Below, one piece after another: positions 54,299 through 63,955 of a stretch of DNA of 64,000 bases; the first letter of the stretch is position 1, and each line of letters opens with the position of its first letter. The position numbers and the translations under genes were made by a program. The stretch is from positions 3,162,001 to 3,226,000 of the forward strand of contig JAJFPB010000008.1 in assembly GCA_020881915.1 (NCBI GenBank), given 5' to 3'. The DNA comes from Paramyrothecium sp. XJ0827 (lineage: Eukaryota > Ascomycota > Sordariomycetes > Hypocreales > Stachybotryaceae). The notes beneath the pieces are model-generated. The model did not search any database and was not told where the DNA came from. It was given only the letters and a program-made list of their open reading frames with translations.

Positions 54299-56861
54299 AT
54301 GTTCTCAACACCGCCTGTGAAACAGTTTCCAGATGACTGCGTGCCTCCAGAAGGCGAGTATAGCTCTCGAGATGCCTTATACACTGCCATCAACTTGTGG
54401 GCAGCAGCCAGAGGCTATGCGTTCGTCACTGGAAAGTCAAGAAAAACACAAAACGGCCGACGACTCGTCACATATGTCTGCGATCGTGGAGGCGAGCCTC
54501 CAACGGCTTCAAATGCACGGCAACGATCAACTACAACCCGGCGTATAGGATGCCAGTTCTCAATTCTTGCAAAGGAGTCATTAGATAAGGCAACATGGCG
54601 CCTTACGCATCGTCGAGGCAGTGAATTCTCTCAACACAACCATGAGCCAAGTATCAATATATCTGCACATCCAGTTCATCGCCAGCTATCCCATACAGAT
54701 AGGTTGACTGTCAACAACCTTGCGAACGCTGGAGTAGCGCCAAAAGAGATCAGATCTTACCTCCGTGAGAACTCACAATCTAACGCAACTCAGCAAGACA
54801 TATACAACTGTATTGCACAGGGCAAACGAGAGCTACAAAAGGTCAAAGCACTATACATGCCCTTGCCAACGAGCTCGAGGAAGAAGGGTTCTGGAATCGG
54901 ATCCGATTTGACAAGGATGGCCGTGTCACAGCTGTGTTATTTGCGCACCCAGAGTCATTGGCATACCTTCAATCGTACCCGGATCTACTTATCTTGGACT
55001 GTACATACAAGACGAACAAGTACAATATGCCTCTCTTGGATATCGTCGGCGTTGACGCTTGCCAACGATCATTCTGTATTGCCTTTGCCTTTCTCAGCGG
55101 CGAAGAGGAAACAGATTATATCTGGGCATTGGATCGACTGCGCTCGATGTATGAAGCATGCGGCGCAAGGCTGCCATCTGTCATCCTCACAGATCGTTGC
55201 CTAGCCTGTATGAATGCTGTATCCCACTGCTTCCCAACTGCAGTATCGCTTCTATGCATTTGGCATGCCAACAAGGCAGTTCTGCGTTACTGCCTTCCAA
55301 GCTTTTCACAGGATACCGACACCGCTCAAGGTCAACAAGAATGGAAGGAGTTCTATGGGAAGTGGCATGAAATTATGGCATCTTCAACCCAGGAGACATT
55401 TGAAGAGAAACTTCAGCAGCTTAAAGAGCGTTATGTTCCAGCACATGCTCGAGAAGTGGGCTATATCATCGAGACTTGGCTTGAACTCTATAAAGAGAAG
55501 CTTGTGAAAGCTTGGGTTGATCAGTATCTTCACTTCGGGAATGTTGTTACATCCCGAGGGGAGGGCATCCATCAGCTTGTCAAAATTCATCTCAACACAA
55601 ATCAACTCGATCTCTTTGAGGCTTGGAGGTCTATCAAGCGCGCAGTTCTGAACCAATTGGCTGAGCTTCAAGCAAATCAGGCAAAGCAGCGAATCCGCAC
55701 GCCTATCGAACTCACAGGAAGATTATACAGCGTTATACGAGGCTGGGTCTCTCATGAGGCATTGCGCAAGGTTGAAGCGCAGAGGAAGCGGCTTCTACAG
55801 GATGACGCACTTCCTGCTTGCACAGGAAGGTTTACAGAATCACTCGGTCTCCCTTGTTCTCACACAATTGAGTCTCTCATACAAGGAGAGAAGCCTCTTC
55901 AGCTGGATCATTTTCACACACATTGGCATCTTCAGCGGGAAGGAGGCCTCAAATACTTGTAGAGCCTCGCCAACAGTTTGACCAAGTTGCGGCTCGGTCA
56001 ACACTTGCAAAGACCAGCACTCGTCGTGAGCCATCTGCATTTGAGGCTGTTGAGCAAGCATCACAGGCGCTTAAACGGACTAAAGCAGCTCCCCAATGCA
56101 CAAGGTGCTATCAGTATGGCCACACAAGGAAATCACACACCTGCGAGCTACGCTACGCGCATCTTATACCATCTTCAACCGCAGCGCCGTCTCAAGAGAC
56201 CATAGCTTCAGCTCTAGCTCCATCGCTGGAAATCACTCCACGTTCTATGCCAACGCCTAATCACAATCCAATCATACCTCCGCTAGCACTAGCAGTAAGC
56301 TCAACTTTGCAGCCTGTAGTGCCACAAGAGTCGCTCTCAGATGCAGAGCTACAACCACACTCACCAAGGGCGATATTGCTGTCCTTGGAGCCAGAGTCGT
56401 CGCCGGGGCCGGAGCCAGAGCCAGAGTTGCGCTATGATCATCCCAGTGCTATTTATCAACGATATGCTGCAGCACGGGTGGCATGGTATAACCAGCTGCC
56501 CCGAGGGGGCTTGAAAACTAATCAGCAATATCGAAAGGCTATGGGCCTGCCTCAACGGTATAGTCAGACCTGTTATGAGTGGTGTCTGGACTACAAGCAG
56601 ATGTCGAAGCGCTGTGTCACATCATCAAAGTCGAGAAAATGGACCAAGGAGGAGATGATGGCATACTTAGACTGGAGCAAGGCAGAGGATGACCGGGCCG
56701 AGGCGCGTGTCTCTAAGGAGATGGGTGGCAACCCTCTGGCAAACAGACGGAGAGGGATGAAAGAGATCTGGGAGAGCGTTGAGCAGGACGTTATCGAGCA
56801 ACAGGCTTTCTACTCGAATAACGACCAGGCTGAAGACTGTATTATGGTAGTTGATGCTTAG
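54299..56861 (+). pseudogene. Mutator-like (MULE) transposase, two frameshifts
   Basis: The ATG at 54299 starts the FAR1-like zinc domain (VPPEGEYSSRDAL, GCQFSILAK, HNHEPS). Near 54840 one G is missing compared with element 1, and the frame moves to the one holding the MULE core (LDCTYKTNKY, LTDRCLACMN, WHANKAVLRYC) and the SWIM motif (CTGRF...GLPCSH). Near 55947 a second base is missing and the frame moves again to the tail with the knuckle CTRCYQYGH and stop at 56861. All domains are otherwise recognisable and no nonsense codons interrupt them, so the damage is small and recent. It should not make a working transposase unless frameshifting occurs. Confidence 0.88.
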
Positions 56862-57033
56862 TCTGTTAATTTTCCATGCTTTTCTCTTTCAATCATGAAT
56901 AAGTGATGAACTTGAAACATCATAAGCAAAGTTTGCCCTCTCCCTAGCTTAACCCTATCCTTGACCTCCCTTTCTTTAGGTTTATGTTGTCTTTTCATAG
57001 TACGCGGTATCTGCTTTGCTTCGCAGCATGGCT

Positions 57034-57137
57034 GGCTTACACATTGAGCGATACTTACCTAATTATCTTAATCGCACCACTGGTGGTGCAACACGTGACA
57101 CTTATTCGCACCACCGGTGGCGCGCCTATTGGGCCCC
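57034..57137 (-). repeat. right terminal inverted repeat of element 2
   Basis: The inverse of 54084..54187 with one mismatch. Confidence 0.92.
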
Positions 57138-57146
57138 ATCCGCAAC
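57138..57146 (+). repeat. target site duplication (right) of element 2
   Basis: ATCCGCAAC, an exact copy of 54075..54083. Confidence 0.9.
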
Positions 57147-57162
57147 ATGCAGCTTAGGTAAA

Positions 57163-57312
57163 GCCCAAAAACCCCAAAACCCCAAAACCCAAGAACCTAA
57201 AGACCCAAAAACCCAAAAGCCCAAAATTCCAAAAGCCCAAAAGCCCAAAAGCCCAAAAACCCAAAAACCCAAAAACCCAAAAGCCCAAAAGCCCCAAAGG
57301 CCAAAGCCCTAA
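57163..57312 (+). repeat. minisatellite of AAAAGCCC/AAAACCC units
   Basis: About 150 bp of imperfect 7-9 bp units, period near 8, starting 17 bp after the element 2 target duplication. ORFs on both strands here (Lys-Pro-Gln and Leu-Gly-Phe repeats) are by-products. It resembles, but is not, a telomere repeat. Confidence 0.85.
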
Positions 57313-57452
57313 AGTAAAGTAACGTGCATGAGTAATCACACACAGCGGCTAACCGTAAGGGGCTAGACCAAACCAACATGAAGAAATTGCCTGTTACTCC
57401 GCGTAAAGAGCTCTCTGACCCTTGATGACCAAGATGACAGCGAACTAAAGCC

Positions 57453-58240
57453 ATGGCGTCAAAACTCTCATTCCCTCCCGAAGATGCAGTAGAGTGCATA
57501 AATAAAACCGGCGCATACGTTTTGCAAGATGCCTCAATAGGTGATGGTGTCGTGGACTTCGAGAAAACACTACCATTTAGAACCCCGGAAGGTCTGGAGT
57601 TTTTGGCGCAGCACACACTTCTCAACGCGGTTTGATGACCTTAACCATCCTCATATGCTTCTATCTAATAAGGCTCAGAACATACGAACTGTCGTTGATT
57701 CAAGTATAGATCAACCTACTTGGGGATTCAATAAGTTTTATCGAGCTGGAGTACTCTCCCCTGAAGATGTTAACTTCTTCTTTGAGGGCCCCGATATGCA
57801 AGTTGTTGTGATTATCCTTTGGAGTCCCGGATCACAATTTATCATATTCGAAGGCTCCCACGTCAAAAAAATCGAGGGCAAGAGGAATTCAGATTTCGGT
57901 ATCCTTACCTTGCCCCGTGAGGACATGAAAATGGAAGGTATTACAGAGGTTCGAAATGATTTGGCCCACGGAGGATTGTAAGAGCCCTCCCCAGCCCGCT
58001 TGATGTGGAAACTTACATAGTGGCAGCACACTCATAGATGGCAGAGTAGGCTGGACAATCCTGCGAGGATTTCAACTTTCTATCGCCTACGCCTCGGAGG
58101 CCGAGATCATCGGCGGGAAGTGGACGGAGCTAGAACTTGCTGACACAGAAGCTCTCAGGGTCGAGGTTGCAGAATTGAATGCAAGAGGAATCAAGACACA
58201 CTTTGTATTCATAGATGCACGAAGAAAACAGGATGTTTGA
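57453..58240 (+). CDS. orphan protein, three exons
   Basis: Exons are 57453..57629, 57679..57977 and 58021..58240; the introns are 49 nt (GTTTGA...CTAATA...CTCAG) and 43 nt (GTAAGA...CATAG). The joins keep one frame and give 231 residues, starting MASKLSFPPEDAVECINKTG. The centre is a beta-rich globular stretch (QVVVIILWSPGSQFIIFEGSHVKKI), then DLAHGGFGSTLIDGRVGWTI and an amphipathic C-terminus ending HFVFIDARRKQDV. No signal peptide, membrane helix or known family is recognised. Clean splicing and codon quality argue for a functional gene. Confidence 0.6.
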
Positions 58241-58255
58241 TAGTGATATGTATCG

Positions 58256-59411
58256 CTATGGTTGCTCATGCCCTGCATCCCCATATGTGCCAGCCCATAA
58301 CAAACCATCGGATGGATTCTGAAACACTAATGCAGCTCGGTTGTACAGATGCACATTGTAATCAGATGGGCCTTGGAAGGGAAATAGCTGAGAACTTCTG
58401 ACATTGGTAGGTGGCTCCATGGTACCGACGTCATTGCCATCTCCGGCATGCACATCAGTTTCAGATGGACCTTGGCTGAAGGGAAACAGCTGAGAACTTA
58501 TGACATTGGTAGATGGCTCCATTGTACCGACATCATTGCCATCTGCGGCATTAGTTTCCAGCGATGGACCAGCTATCATAATGTCAACCCTAGGAGATGA
58601 AGCCATTCAGGTAATACTAACCGGAGGGCCCAGCCTGGTGAACGTTATGGGGATGAGCGTTGTCTGTTGTGTCAATCCGTCTTGCTTTAGATGGCGAGCA
58701 ATCTTCAGGTACTGAATCGCGACCCCTTTTTCCGGAATTCTGCGATAGGTCTTGAGCAATCTCAAGAGCAGCATTCAATTTGTCCTTGCATGCTTTCATA
58801 ATGCGCTCCCGCTGCGCCTTTGCCGTGGTTATTTTTTCTCGGGAGAGGTCGGCTCGCATTCGATCTACACAAGTGTAATGATTTTTCTTAAATGTTGATA
58901 TCTTTCCCAGTAAAGCACTACAGCAAACGCAATGTTTATCCTCATTCGACACATCAGAGCAAAACAGATCTGCGATATTGTCAGTTCCTCCATTTAGTGA
59001 TTCTATTCACAAGTCGAGGTATTACGAATCGCGTAGTGTCGATGAAGCTGTTTGTCGTCGAAGGGTCCTTTGGAACAGTCGGGGTCAGGACAGTATTGCT
59101 TGGAGTCGGAGGGGTCGGCAAGATAAGCTGGTTTGCGACTCAAGGGGCTTATAGCTCGGTCGCCTACGGGTTGATCGCCGTCTCCGTCCGAAGAGTCTGG
59201 AGGTGGATGACTTCGTTCAAAGATCCTATCTAACAAACGTTGTACATGAGCCTATAGAGGGTGTCAGTAGAGTGAACACTGATGCGGGATATTTCTCACA
59301 GACTTGATGAACTTTGATCGATTGAAAAGCACGATCAGTCTTTTCCATGTGATTCCTTATCTCCAGGAGCTCGGAATACCAAGGACATGATTCACGATTG
59401 GCAGATGACAT
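58256..59411 (-). CDS. zinc-finger-like orphan with internal repeats, multi-exon
   Basis: The ATG at 59411 (MSSANRESCPWYSELLEI) leads through a GTGAGA donor near 59303 to a frame at about 59250..59011 with a C2H2-like unit (YCPDPDC...LHRHYAIR). Intron 59010..58970 (GTGAAT...CACTAAAT...CGCAG, 41 nt) joins CSDVSNEDKHCVCC and HYTCVDRM, a second Cys/His cluster followed by a basic coiled coil. A last join near 58610 (GTTAGT donor) is not resolved. The tail, 58606..58256, contains two copies of a 39-residue unit (DGNDVGTMEP-TNV-SSQLFPF). The Cys spacing recalls fungal C2H2 regulators. Exon borders at the first and last joins are tentative. Confidence 0.5.
58345..58562. repeat. tandem repeat, two copies of about 115-120 bp
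   Basis: Each copy contains GCTGAGAACTT(C/A)TGACATTGGTAG, GGCTCCAT(G/T)GTACCGAC and TCATTGCCATCT. The repeat is in frame with the minus-strand zinc-finger-like gene. Confidence 0.8.
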
Positions 59412-59622
59412 TTTGGTGTCTGTTTTGCTGAAGTTTCCGGAGTGCGCAAGTCAACCCGAAGGTAGTGCCACGTGTTTAGGCTTCAACTCGGGATCACCTC
59501 GGCAAAATCATCACCTACATATATAGCTACCCACCAGACCCTATGACTTTCACACTCAGCCAAGACAGAACAAATCCATCAAACTGGTCTGCTGGCAGCA
59601 TAAAGGCTGTATCCAACTCAGC

Positions 59623-59709
59623 ATGGGCGAAAAGAAAGATGTCTGTAACGCGTGCGGTGGCAATCCTGTAGGAGTTGCCTGTGGGAACTGTGGAGCGAAA
59701 CCTAAATAA
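59623..59709 (+). CDS. 28-residue zinc-ribbon-like peptide ORF
   Basis: An ATG-to-TAA ORF reading MGEKKDVCNACGG, then VACGNCGAKPK: two Cys-x-x-Cys pairs ten residues apart, the exact ligand layout of a minimal zinc ribbon. It has a TATA-like ATATATAG about 100 bp upstream and a CA/CT-rich leader. The minus strand carries an overlapping 89-codon frame without a domain. It could be a genuine zinc microprotein, the remnant of a larger ribbon protein, or chance; the balanced Cys spacing makes chance less likely. Confidence 0.4.
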   Translation: MGEKKDVCNACGGNPVGVACGNCGAKPK

Positions 59710-59876
59710 CTTGCCCAGCCCTTGATGGTAAGAGCAAACAGTTGCGTTTAAAATGTTGAGTTGAGCCACTAACAAGTACACCTTCTCGGCAGGCATTTGG
59801 CCCCATCAGACATGATTAGTCATTTGGCCATTCATTCAGGGGATGCATTGAAGAGTGGGAGCGGTTGACGGGTTTA

Positions 59877-59967
59877 TTTGTGTGTTTTTGTGTTTTTGTG
59901 TTTTTGTGTTTTTGTGTTTTTGTGTTTTTGTGTTTTTGTGTTTTTGTGTTTTTGTGTTTTTGTGCTT
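59877..59967 (+). repeat. microsatellite (TTTTTGTG)n
   Basis: About eleven almost perfect 8-bp units. The Cys/Val/Phe repeat ORFs here are artefacts of it. Confidence 0.92.
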
Positions 59968-60389
59968 TTCATCCGCCAATTCATATCAGTCTCCATATTT
60001 CATCAGTCGAAATCGTCCACTTAGAAGGAATTTGTACGAGCTACAATGCATAAGGTAGCTACGAGACAGGTTCAAATGTAGCTATCTACATTTGCCAAGA
60101 TGTTCAAACATAATCCATAAAGATTTGCCCATAGTAGAGTCCGATAGCTGTTGGCAACTGCCTTCCAAAAATTAATTAAGTCAAATAGCAATCCTCATAG
60201 TACACTGATTTATCCATTAGTGAAATAGACGGTTGTGCATTCATCGATAAAGGCAACCTTGTAATCTGCACACCAATAATCGACCAACCATCAATCAATG
60301 GTGCCGCACCCTACACGCTGTCTCTGGGAAGAGGAGTGCCGGGATGAGCTGCATGCGCGTATGGGCCGGGCTCGCAGTGACTGAATGAT

Positions 60390-60690
60390 AGCCGGTCTAG
60401 TTACATGCGACCATCCTGAGAACTTCTCGAAGCTGCTGCCATCAACAGATGCCTTGTTGATGGTGGAGCCAGACTGTTTCTGAAAGAGATTTGAGCGGCT
60501 TGCTGAATGTGGTATGTGGTTCAGCTACATGCGGCCAATTCCTATCGAAGAGCACAACCCCATATCCCGGGATGCTTGCGTTCGACTAATGCTTGTCTTG
60601 GCTGGCCGAGCTGTATGCGACCATCCCCTGTCGAAGATGATGAGTACAACCGCATATGCCGGGATGTCTGGCTGATCCATGAACCATTCA
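60390..60690 (+). repeat. diverged short repeats, about 100-bp period
   Basis: Three segments (near 60400, 60522 and 60608) share AGYTRYATGCGRCCA; the latter two also share TGTCGAAGA...TACAACCGCATATSCCGGGATG. The 79-codon frame at 60507 is built from two copies and is not called as a gene. Confidence 0.55.
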
Positions 60691-61010
60691 ATGGAAATAT
60701 GACCGTGATCTCCGAGCAGTTGGCTGCCGTGAACGAGCTAGCATGATGCTGTCCCCCACGTCCACGCTTATTCGAAGAAAATTAATGGCTTCGCGCGTTG
60801 GTTCCAGCAAGTATAAAGAATGCTCTCTTCCTCCTTTGGATTAACACTACTGTCATGATACCCTTATAGAAGCCCTACAATAAACCGAAGTTACGAACTT
60901 TCTATACTGATCTGAACTCGAGGCCTCGTCTCGTGTAAGTTCAAATCGACATAATCCAACACCAGACTTAACTGTTAACATCGTCCCCAGGCCCTGAAAA
61001 TCCTCCCACA

Positions 61011-61291
61011 ATGCCAAACCAACCAAACGGAAGTCAGCCAAAGCCTCAGCCAACTCCTCGACCTGAAACAGACGCAACTACGTCCACAGGCGATATATCT
61101 GGTAAACCGGATACGGCTCTACTGTAGCTTATACCTCGAGTGTGAATGCTGAAAGAGTCAAGCCTGGCCAAACCTATCAATTATATGTTGATGCCAGAGT
61201 ACGTTCGGTCGTGGGCTACATTTCTGGATACAACGGTGATTTCTGCGTATTGTGGTATGGCCAATCAAGTGTGGACTTAGTGGGGCCCTAG
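61011..61291 (+). pseudogene. possible small orphan gene, frame interrupted
   Basis: The ATG at 61011 (MPNQPNGSQPKPQPTPRPE) follows a CAG acceptor-like site and encodes a Pro-rich start that stops at about 61125. A neighbouring frame then continues with a better sequence (VKPGQTYQLYVDARVRSVV, YNGDFCVLWYGQSS) to a TAG at 61289-61291. A GTAAAC...TGTAG pair lies between, but the implied 26-nt intron is too short, so I read this as one gene with a small frameshift, or two unrelated frames. Confidence 0.3.
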
Positions 61292-61461
61292 TTCAGGAGT
61301 AGCATAGGTAGTCATGTTAGGCTGTGTTTAGGAAAGTGACATCGGATTAACAGCGGCTTATCTCGTCCCCATTTGCATATCGTGAATGCTTGCCACTTTC
61401 AACGTCAACTTTAATTTTACAACACCATCTGCCGTAAAATACTCACGGCAGCGCACAAAAC

Positions 61462-62012
61462 ATGACAAAATTCGAACTCTCTGCAGAAGCGCTGAGCCTC
61501 ATTCCAGACGCCTCACGATGTCTCATCAATCAGCGACCTTTGCCACTTAGAGTTGATCAAAAGGGACGCAAAATTGGAGCGAAAGGGTGGGAGTTTGACT
61601 GGACGACGTCTCACGGTAAACTATGGGATCAAGTTGTCAAGGATCGTGTATGTATGCTCAAACTCAACGATGGTGCATCAAGCTGACTAACAAGCCGGCT
61701 GAACCTAAGCCGTGGGATAAGAGCTCAAGCGCACGCACTGAGAGAAACATCGAGAAACTCGTCATTGAACTCTTCCCTGGTCAGACAATTCGGATTGCTG
61801 TAGATGGACTGGGGTTTTGCGTCCCGATTGATGGGCAAAACACCACAATTGAAATCAAGACTGCAGATGGAAGCACTCTGAAGGAGCAAGACTGGCGCCC
61901 CGGCCGAGGTTATCGCCTGGAGGAAGGATTCGCTATTGTGGCAACCACATGTAATATCACTTTTCTCTTGATAAAAGTATTACCATTGACGACAAAGACA
62001 GTTGAAATTTAG
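61462..62012 (+). CDS. orphan protein, two exons
   Basis: Exon 1 is 61462..61647, the intron is 61648..61694 (GTATGT...CTGACTAAC...AAG, 47 nt) and exon 2 is 61695..62012, giving 167 residues. It starts MTKFELSAEALSLIPDASR; the second half is beta-rich (ELFPGQTIRIAVDGLGFCV, TTIEIKTADGSTLKEQDW, EEGFAIVATTCNITFLLI). No signal peptide or known domain. Its TAG overlaps the TAA of the convergent gene at 62009. The canonical intron supports reality. Confidence 0.6.
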
Positions 62013-63955
62013 AAATACATGATGCCACCGGCACCCATTAGCATGTCCGTAGATGTCTCATCTGGGTTACCAGAGTAGGCCAACGGTAGCATTACGTCCG
62101 GGTTACCTGACTCAGAAAACCCTTCCACTCTAGCTATTTGAGAGCCACCTGTGGCCGTGGTGTCCTCAGTGAATATAGGGCCATCCTGACCAGCTGCTTG
62201 TAGGAGCAAATCCAGTGCGGTAAGTCCTGCTCGGTTCTGCCTCGGTTCTAAGTTTTCATTAACCTGCGAAGAATGGCTGGTCTGTGTTTCAACTTGCGAT
62301 GATTGCACTATAGCTAATGGCGTGCTATACTCCGGATCGTCATCGAATATCGGAGGACAGACCTGACCTCCGAGTTGTGAGCCGGGAGCTGAGGCTTTTA
62401 ACTGGAAAAGATTGTCGATACTGGGAAGTGAGAACTGGGAAGGTGATATACTCTGGAGTGGAGATCGTGTCACTCTTGTTGAGCTCATTTCAATACCCTG
62501 ACCTTGAAGGAGTACCGGCGCCGGCTGACTTTTGCTGCGTAAAGGTCTGTGGGACTGATGGGATTGGAAGTTGGATAAGGGAGAAACAGTTCGTGTGATT
62601 CTTGTTAGGAGGACAACTTGCTCTCTAGATTGTGTTGTGATAGCGATGTCGCCGTTAACTGGGTTGGAGAGGTTGTCAGAGCGTTGACAGCTAGTATTTT
62701 CGACTGGCTGGTTTGTCTGTTCCGCGTTTCTGAGCTGTTCTGATGCCGTAGCTGAGGAACTCGATGTCAGAGGGCAAGATGTACGAAGCGATCTAGAGGA
62801 GGTATCTGTTATTTCTGCCTCTGACTCCAAGGTAACTGTCCTTGTCTTCGCCCGTGGTAGGTACTCTGCAGGTATATCAGGGGCGATACGCGTTTCGATA
62901 AGAGTCGGTGGTGGCGATCCGTTTTCAATACTCGCGTCTGGATCGGCTAAGGGCTTGTCGGGCTGGTTTGCCTCATGAGAGGATGCGTCTAACTGCTCCG
63001 TCCCGGTGTCACTTGCGCTTTGAGCCAGTTCCCTTGTCTCCTGCATATTGAGTCGAGCCTCATGCAGTTCATGGTCCACAATTGGAGAGTAGCTACTTCG
63101 AGGTAGGCCACTCTCAGTATATTCATGGTCCGAAGGCTCTCCGGATGTGATAAGCTGTGTCTGGTCGGGTTCTCGACTAGCTCGTGTAGAATACTGACTT
63201 ATTACTTCTCCGTCTTCAGTTCGTGAGCCTCGCGTTGGAGAGCGACATGAACTCGGGCCACTAGTTTGATGGCTTGTTTTCTTTCGTTTTTTCTGCCTGC
63301 CAGTTCGGGTCTTAGTCGGGTTAATGGGACTTGGAAGAATCATATCAGTGGTCAGGTTGCCTTGGGAATTCGCGTCTGTTATGCCTTGAATTGCAAGGAT
63401 CGCTCTGTCCCAGCTCAGAGCTGCACATGAAGCGTCTTCACTCTGTCGAAACTCGTCAGTCATTGTTGTGTCAGAAGACACAACTTGTTCCGGCACCACA
63501 GGGGATGTTGCTTGTGTATCAGCAGAGTGACGATCGTCCTGGTCGAGAGGCGGCTGGCTTGCAAACTCTTGGTCGGTCCGTGACAGTTGCCGAGTCTGCG
63601 AGCCTTGACCGAGACTAGCCCTGGCTCGGTTTACAGGGTGAAATTGGATGCCGGATGTTGAGGATACTCGTGAACTCTGAAAGCCGAGACTTGAAGTAAT
63701 GTCTGGTATAGTAGATGGCCGGTCCTTTTTCCTTCTTCTTCGCTCCGGAGGGTCACTAAGGACATTAGGATCTGGACAATCCCTTAGTCTGTCAACCAGA
63801 AGCTCTCTTGATCTGTAAGCCGTTCTGAATCGATCGAAATCCGCGTCTTCATTGAGAAGATTCACATTCAAACTCTTGCATATTGTATTATAGCTGCCCT
63901 TCTCATTAGCATTCATACAACAATCAATCTCACCTAGCTCACCTCCATCGATCAC
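62009..63955 (-). CDS. large disordered Ser/Thr-rich orphan, probably 5'-incomplete
   Basis: A minus frame of 648 codons, the longest undamaged frame in the last 25 kb. The leftmost codon is GTG; the first ATG in frame is at 63916 (MNANEKGSYNTI), so either that is the start or an upstream exon lies at or beyond the right edge. The first 70 residues look folded (FDRFRTAYRSRELLVDRLRD), followed by a basic patch (PPERRRRKKDRP) and then some 550 residues of low-complexity Ser/Thr/Gln/Glu sequence, with short repeats of RTVTLESEAEI and RTVSPLSNF type. A second basic patch (KTRTGRQKKRKKTS) suggests a nuclear protein. No domain recognised. Confidence 0.6.
   Translation of the reverse strand: MIDGGELGEIDCCMNANEKGSYNTICKSLNVNLLNEDADFDRFRTAYRSRELLVDRLRDCPDPNVLSDPPERRRRKKDRPSTIPDITSSLGFQSSRVSSTSGIQFHPVNRARASLGQGSQTRQLSRTDQEFASQPPLDQDDRHSADTQATSPVVPEQVVSSDTTMTDEFRQSEDASCAALSWDRAILAIQGITDANSQGNLTTDMILPSPINPTKTRTGRQKKRKKTSHQTSGPSSCRSPTRGSRTEDGEVISQYSTRASREPDQTQLITSGEPSDHEYTESGLPRSSYSPIVDHELHEARLNMQETRELAQSASDTGTEQLDASSHEANQPDKPLADPDASIENGSPPPTLIETRIAPDIPAEYLPRAKTRTVTLESEAEITDTSSRSLRTSCPLTSSSSATASEQLRNAEQTNQPVENTSCQRSDNLSNPVNGDIAITTQSREQVVLLTRITRTVSPLSNFQSHQSHRPLRSKSQPAPVLLQGQGIEMSSTRVTRSPLQSISPSQFSLPSIDNLFQLKASAPGSQLGGQVCPPIFDDDPEYSTPLAIVQSSQVETQTSHSSQVNENLEPRQNRAGLTALDLLLQAAGQDGPIFTEDTTATGGSQIARVEGFSESGNPDVMLPLAYSGNPDETSTDMLMGAGGIMYF

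Larger units (their letters stand above)
54084..57137 (+). mobile_element. Mutator-like DNA transposon, element 2
   Basis: A complete 3054-bp element: perfect 9-bp target duplication outside, inverted ends of 104 bp with one mismatch, and a transposase gene broken by two 1-bp losses inside. The ends start GGGGCCCAATAGGCGCGCC and contain the palindrome GCACCACCAGTGGTGC. It is related to element 1 but not a recent copy of it: the transposases agree over most of their length with many substitutions, and the TIRs differ beyond the first 15 bp. Near-identical ends point to fairly recent movement. Confidence 0.93.

Noticed and set aside
57163..57312. Telomere or subtelomere marker
   Set aside because: The unit is AAAAGCCC/AAAACCC with period 8, not the fungal TTAGGG repeat, and it lies inside unique sequence.
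57154..57625. Lys-Pro-Gln-rich and Leu-Gly-Phe-rich ORFs on both strands
   Set aside because: They are translations of the AAAAGCCC minisatellite in different frames; no start context or domain.
59855..60058. Cys/Val/Phe repeat ORFs
   Set aside because: Produced by the TTTTTGTG microsatellite; the frame repeats a few residues and has no promoter or domain support.
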